Assembly: GCF_019175385.1 (NCBI RefSeq) | Contig: NC_083346.1 | Span: forward strand, 87,186,543 to 87,250,542 | DNA length: 64,000 nt | Direction of reading: 5' to 3' | From: Lycium barbarum | Taxonomy: Eukaryota > Streptophyta > Magnoliopsida > Solanales > Solanaceae | Part shown: piece by piece, positions 60,318 through 64,000 of the stretch | How positions within the stretch are numbered: the stretch's first letter is position 1 | Layout: each line of letters opens with the position of its first letter | Notes under the pieces: generated by a model | What the model saw: the letters and a program-made list of their open reading frames with translations, nothing else | The model's database searches: none | Told to the model about the DNA's origin: nothing | Position numbers and translations under genes: made by a program

Positions 60318-61730
60318 ACTGGATCTGTCTTAAAAGTGATTAAAAACCCCAACCGCTTGTGGTTATTTCATATTCATATCTTGAGGCTTGGGAGGCGATT
60401 TTTAGAGGGTTTTGGCTATTTCTTCACAAAGGTAACTTCTTTGGTCTTAGGATCCTCCATTTACTTCCTTTAATCATTAATCTAAGGCTAGAATCCATAG
60501 AATCTAGAGGAATTAACTTGGGTTTTCATGAAAGTTCATAAAAATGGTTTAGACCCTCTAAGTTGATTATGTTGATGAAACTTTGTTGGGTTATTATAGA
60601 ATTTGATATATCCATTAGTGTAGCTAACTTTTATCTTCCATTATAAGAGGTCAATTCTTGAATTGGGAAGTTAGGGTTCATACTTAAATTAGGGGGTTTT
60701 GGCTAGAACCTGAATTTAAGTGATTTGTTAGTTCTCCTAGCTTATAATTGATGGGAATTGATCACCTAGAATATTAATTTCATGGTGGGACCTATAGATT
60801 TCTAATTTCATCTTTCTAGTTCATAAACCCCATTCCATAGGTTGGGATTTGGGTCTTGAATAGAAGTAAGGTTTGATTGATGTTCTTCTTGTTTCTAATT
60901 GCTAATTTCAGATATGATTAGACTTACATTATCACGAGGCTCAAAGGAAAGGAAAGACTAAGGCGTGATTGTTGGAGACTTTGTTGTTCGGCCTTCCAGG
61001 TAGGTTACGGTTTACCCTATGGTGAGACTTCGATTAGCGAAGCATATATTTAGATGATACCGTGGGAGAATGCATGTAAACCTTTGGGTATGAAGTTGGG
61101 TTGGATATTGCCTTAGGTTGGGCCTTGTTGTATGATTTGGGGGCTAGCCACCCCATTGTGTTGTGACTTATCTTATTCTATTTATTGTTGGCTCTTTGCC
61201 ACGTGAGGTAATGCATATTGGTGACAAGCGATATATATTGATGATGATATTGTAGCACCTTACTTGTTGATGTTGAGACGAGCAATTTGACTCTATTGTG
61301 GCTTATTGTGTAGCCTTTTATTGATATTGTTGGTCTGCCCGTGTGTGGTACTGTTTGAGATTGATTTGATTATTGATATTGCACGCATTCTCATCCTTCA
61401 TGATATACTGTTGATACATTGAGGATATACAAGGAAACATTGTTATGATCTTGGGCTCAGTTGGATGAGAGTGACGTGAGGACCGATGTCTGATGTTTCT
61501 TCCAGAATTGAGGTATGTGTTCTAGTAGCGATTACTGAGGTCTTTCCCGAAATAGTGAGGGTACATGGACTTCGCGGGTCCCGTACGGGTTATGCTTTCG
61601 AGATGTGATGTTCCATCATCGGAGTACATATGTACGATGCATATGCATTGCATTCACACTTCATACGTTATTGCATTGCATTGTATCGTTTGGCTTCCTG
61701 TGATTTATTGTGATACCATTGTGATATACA

Positions 61731-61937
61731 GATTCGGTGTTGATATAATGAGACCTGGTACATTTGGGCTTAGACCTGTGGTAGGTATTGTGATATATAT
61801 ATTCGGTGTTGATATACCGTGACCTGGTACATTTGGGCACAGACCTATGGTAGGTATTGTGATATACAAATTCGACAATGATATACTGAGACTTGGCCCC
61901 ATTGGGCGTTATATGCATGATATGTATTGCGATTGAT
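61731..61937. repeat. 69-bp tandem repeat in 3' LTR of G
   Basis: Starts at 61731, 61800 and 61869, same array as 44529-44735. Confidence 0.85.
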
Positions 61938-62560
61938 GGATTTGGATTGGATAAACTGAGACTTGGCATAGTTGGGTTTAGATGCTATAACATAGGTGAT
62001 GACTTGTACTTGGTTACTGGCTTGTGATTGACTTATACTTTGTTGATTTACCTGTTTATCTTACTTTATTGTCTTGGTATATGTTAGCTAATCTTATACG
62101 GCCTATCATACCTACCAGTACGCAATGTTTGTACTGACCTGCACTTGTTGTATTCCTTTAGGAATGCAGAGTATTAGGTGGGATCGGTGTCTACCCCTCG
62201 TGGCTGAGAGTTCGAGGTTGCTGATTCGAGTCTGTTGGGGTGAGCATGTGGACGCTTCGCCACCCAAAGACTCTTCTTCCATTATGTCTTACTTTGTGTT
62301 TTGAGACATTATTGAGACTATTGATGTATTATTATTACTTCCGGACTTATAGATTTTAGTTAGATATTTTGGTATGACCAGACCAGATACTGCGATGGTT
62401 TTTGATTACTTCCGCATTTATTATATATTCATATGATAGACTTCGTTACTTTATCTTCTTCCGCTATTAATACTGTGTTCGTGAGTGTTGGGTTAAGAGT
62501 TCTCCTACCGAGGTGGGATAGGTAGGTGCCCGCGCGACTTTGTAAAATTGGGTCGTGACA

Positions 62561-64000
62561 TAAAAGCCCTAACCTTTAGAGTGAAATCTTACATAAAACT
62601 CAAAAGAAGCCAAAAATATTTGCTATGAGGTTTTCATTTGCAGTTAAAAATTAAAAGAACGCAAGTATAAAAACTAGAATCAAGAGATAATAACATAAGG
62701 CAAAATTATAATAGGAGCTATAGAGAGAGAGAGACAAAAACGTCTTTATGGATAATTAATAAGCTTTGCATAATGAATAATATTGAAGCAGAATTCAAAA
62801 AGGAAATAAAACCAACTTACTAATTGTGAAAACTCGAAATTCAAGATACATTTTCTTATGTCTTTTATCCAAAAACTAAAAAAGTATCACGATTAGGTAC
62901 TGTTACAGGCTGTGCATCCACCAAACAGTATCTGAGGGACCTACGAGTACTAGTTCTCTTATGCAGTGCAGTGCAGTGCTACAATCAACACAGGATTTTT
63001 ACATGAAAAATACTTGCTCAAGGGACTAAAAACCACGACCTACCCCTGTAGGATTTCAACTCCACTAACTGAGCAACTCAGGTTACAACTCTATCGTAAG
63101 CTAGGAATTAACTCCCACAATACCTCACCCTTACAATAATGCTTATGCAACCCTCACACTTGACTATCCCTAGCCAAGCACACTAATATACCTAGACTCA
63201 CCCCAGCCTAGTGTACCACTCAAAGGCACCCTTTGAGAATTCACCACTGTGACTAACTCTAGCCTAGTGTACCACTTAAGAGCTTATAGAAGCAACCTTG
63301 AGAATTTAGAATACCTACAAACAGCTTCTTTTTATGGAAGATTAGGTTTACATTTTAAGCATAAAAGAACAAAGACTCAACAACCTAAGGACCTAAAAAT
63401 ATCTTCAGTTCTGGACCTGGTCCTTCAGGTTGCTGAGGCTCTATTCTTGAGAAACGCCTTGAATGGTGGAGACTTGCACTTTGTATGGAGCAATTTTCAA
63501 ATTGTGCAAGAATGAGTCTTCTCTTGGAAGATGATGTCTTTATATGCATGGAGAGAGAGAGAGTATAGAGATGACCGCTCGTGAAATCTGGACCGTTAAT
63601 CACTCGGCCATGATGAGGTACTACTGTACAGCTGCATTGTACTTTTCAGCTGCTCACTTTACAGCTGTGCATTTGGACTTTCAGCTTCAGTGACCAGAAC
63701 CTTTATCTGGAGAAACCTGGTTCCTCATCTATTCTTCGAACACGTTGTAAATACTGGATACACTGTCAGTAGCTCTACAGCTGCATTGTTAGTTGAGCAG
63801 GCTGGAGACCTGATCCCATCTGGTCCTTCTGCATCAACATATCTGGTCTCTCATATATGAGTAGGTCCTGCAGGCATCTAATTATTAACTGAGCAGACTG
63901 GAGACCTGATCCCATCTGGTCCTTCTGAGTCAACATATCTAGTCTCTCATATATAAGCAGTTCATGCAGGCATATGATCCTTCAAGAAGCAAGCTAGACA
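62561..64000. other. right flank of G, no gene supported
   Basis: Directly continues the left flank across element G. Reading frame 63249-63515 has no recognisable motif. 62720-62740 and 63548-63561 are short AG runs. CCTAGTGTACCACT occurs at about 63210 and 63262. It could be an undetected repeat or unique DNA. Confidence 0.5.
63795..63980. repeat. 96-bp tandem duplication
   Basis: GAGCAGGCTGGAGACCTGAT at 63795 and GAGCAGACTGGAGACCTGAT at 63891, each followed by CCCATCTGGTCCTTCTG and a CTCTCATATAT stretch. Confidence 0.85.

Larger units (their letters stand above)
30407..62560 (+). mobile_element. element G: Ty3/gypsy chromovirus, complete but triply invaded
   Basis: 5' LTR 30407-45416 (split by H), internal 45417-58632 (split by N), 3' LTR 58633-62560 (split by a hAT element). 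Exact target duplication TAAAA at 30402-30406 and 62561-62565. The PBS is at 45420 and pol remnants at 58265-58632 are on the plus strand. With the guests removed it is about 10 kb. Same family as E and D. Confidence 0.93.
58633..62560 (+). repeat. 3' LTR of G (contains hAT insertion)
   Basis: TGTAACCACCCGTTTGGTCG...AATTGGGTCGTGACA, followed by TAAAA. Without the hAT element it is about 2.8 kb. It lacks ~80 bases present in the 5' LTR near 30640-30720. Confidence 0.93.

Noticed and set aside
63249..63515. 88-codon frame as a host gene
   Set aside because: No motif, no splice context and no supporting codon pattern.

Overview
The window is plant nuclear DNA made almost entirely of nested LTR retrotransposons. 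No intact host gene, tRNA, rRNA or CRISPR array was found. Evidence for a plant: Ty3/gypsy chromovirus (Tekay/Del-type) and Ty1/copia Sirevirus pol remnants, tRNA-iMet-type primer binding sites (TGGTATCAGAGC), and many LTRs ending in GGTCGTGACA. This LTR type is one I associate with Solanaceae; that placement is from memory and untested.

Region 1-7340 is a scrambled zone. It holds a gypsy integrase tail (230-556, minus), an unclassified LTR-like block (557-2404), and a deleted gypsy element E on the minus strand (3' LTR 2405-4588, broken pol 4589-6845, 5' LTR stub 6846-7340). Region 7341-29371 is the 3' part of a decayed Sirevirus: gag/protease (7341-8156), integrase, RT and RNase H (20195-22936), an envelope-like reading frame (26615-28050), several polypurine tracts and a 3' LTR (28421-29371). 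Two solo LTRs split it. D (8157-20194, minus) carries the mini-element C (9750-19463), whose second LTR is split by two more LTR fragments (I1, I2). F (23120-26530, plus) is flanked by the 5-bp duplication CCTTT.

Region 30407-62560 is one 32-kb insertion, gypsy element G, flanked by TAAAA on both sides. Its 5' LTR is split by H (30723-42749, flanked by TTATT), a three-LTR tandem gypsy array. Its internal region is split by N (47499-56541, flanked by GATTC). Its 3' LTR is split by a non-autonomous hAT element (59177-60317, flanked by ACTGGATC). The single-copy-looking flanks, 29372-30406 and 62561-64000, show no gene I can support.

All protein-coding remnants carry stops or frameshifts, so nothing here looks able to move on its own. 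The most interesting signals are non-coding and recur in otherwise different LTR families: an AGGA-loop hairpin just upstream of 3' LTRs with paired base changes, a shared TATA/TGCTGCC core promoter, a shared CTGCG...CGCAG hairpin, and GC-rich palindrome blocks placed just upstream of TATA boxes.
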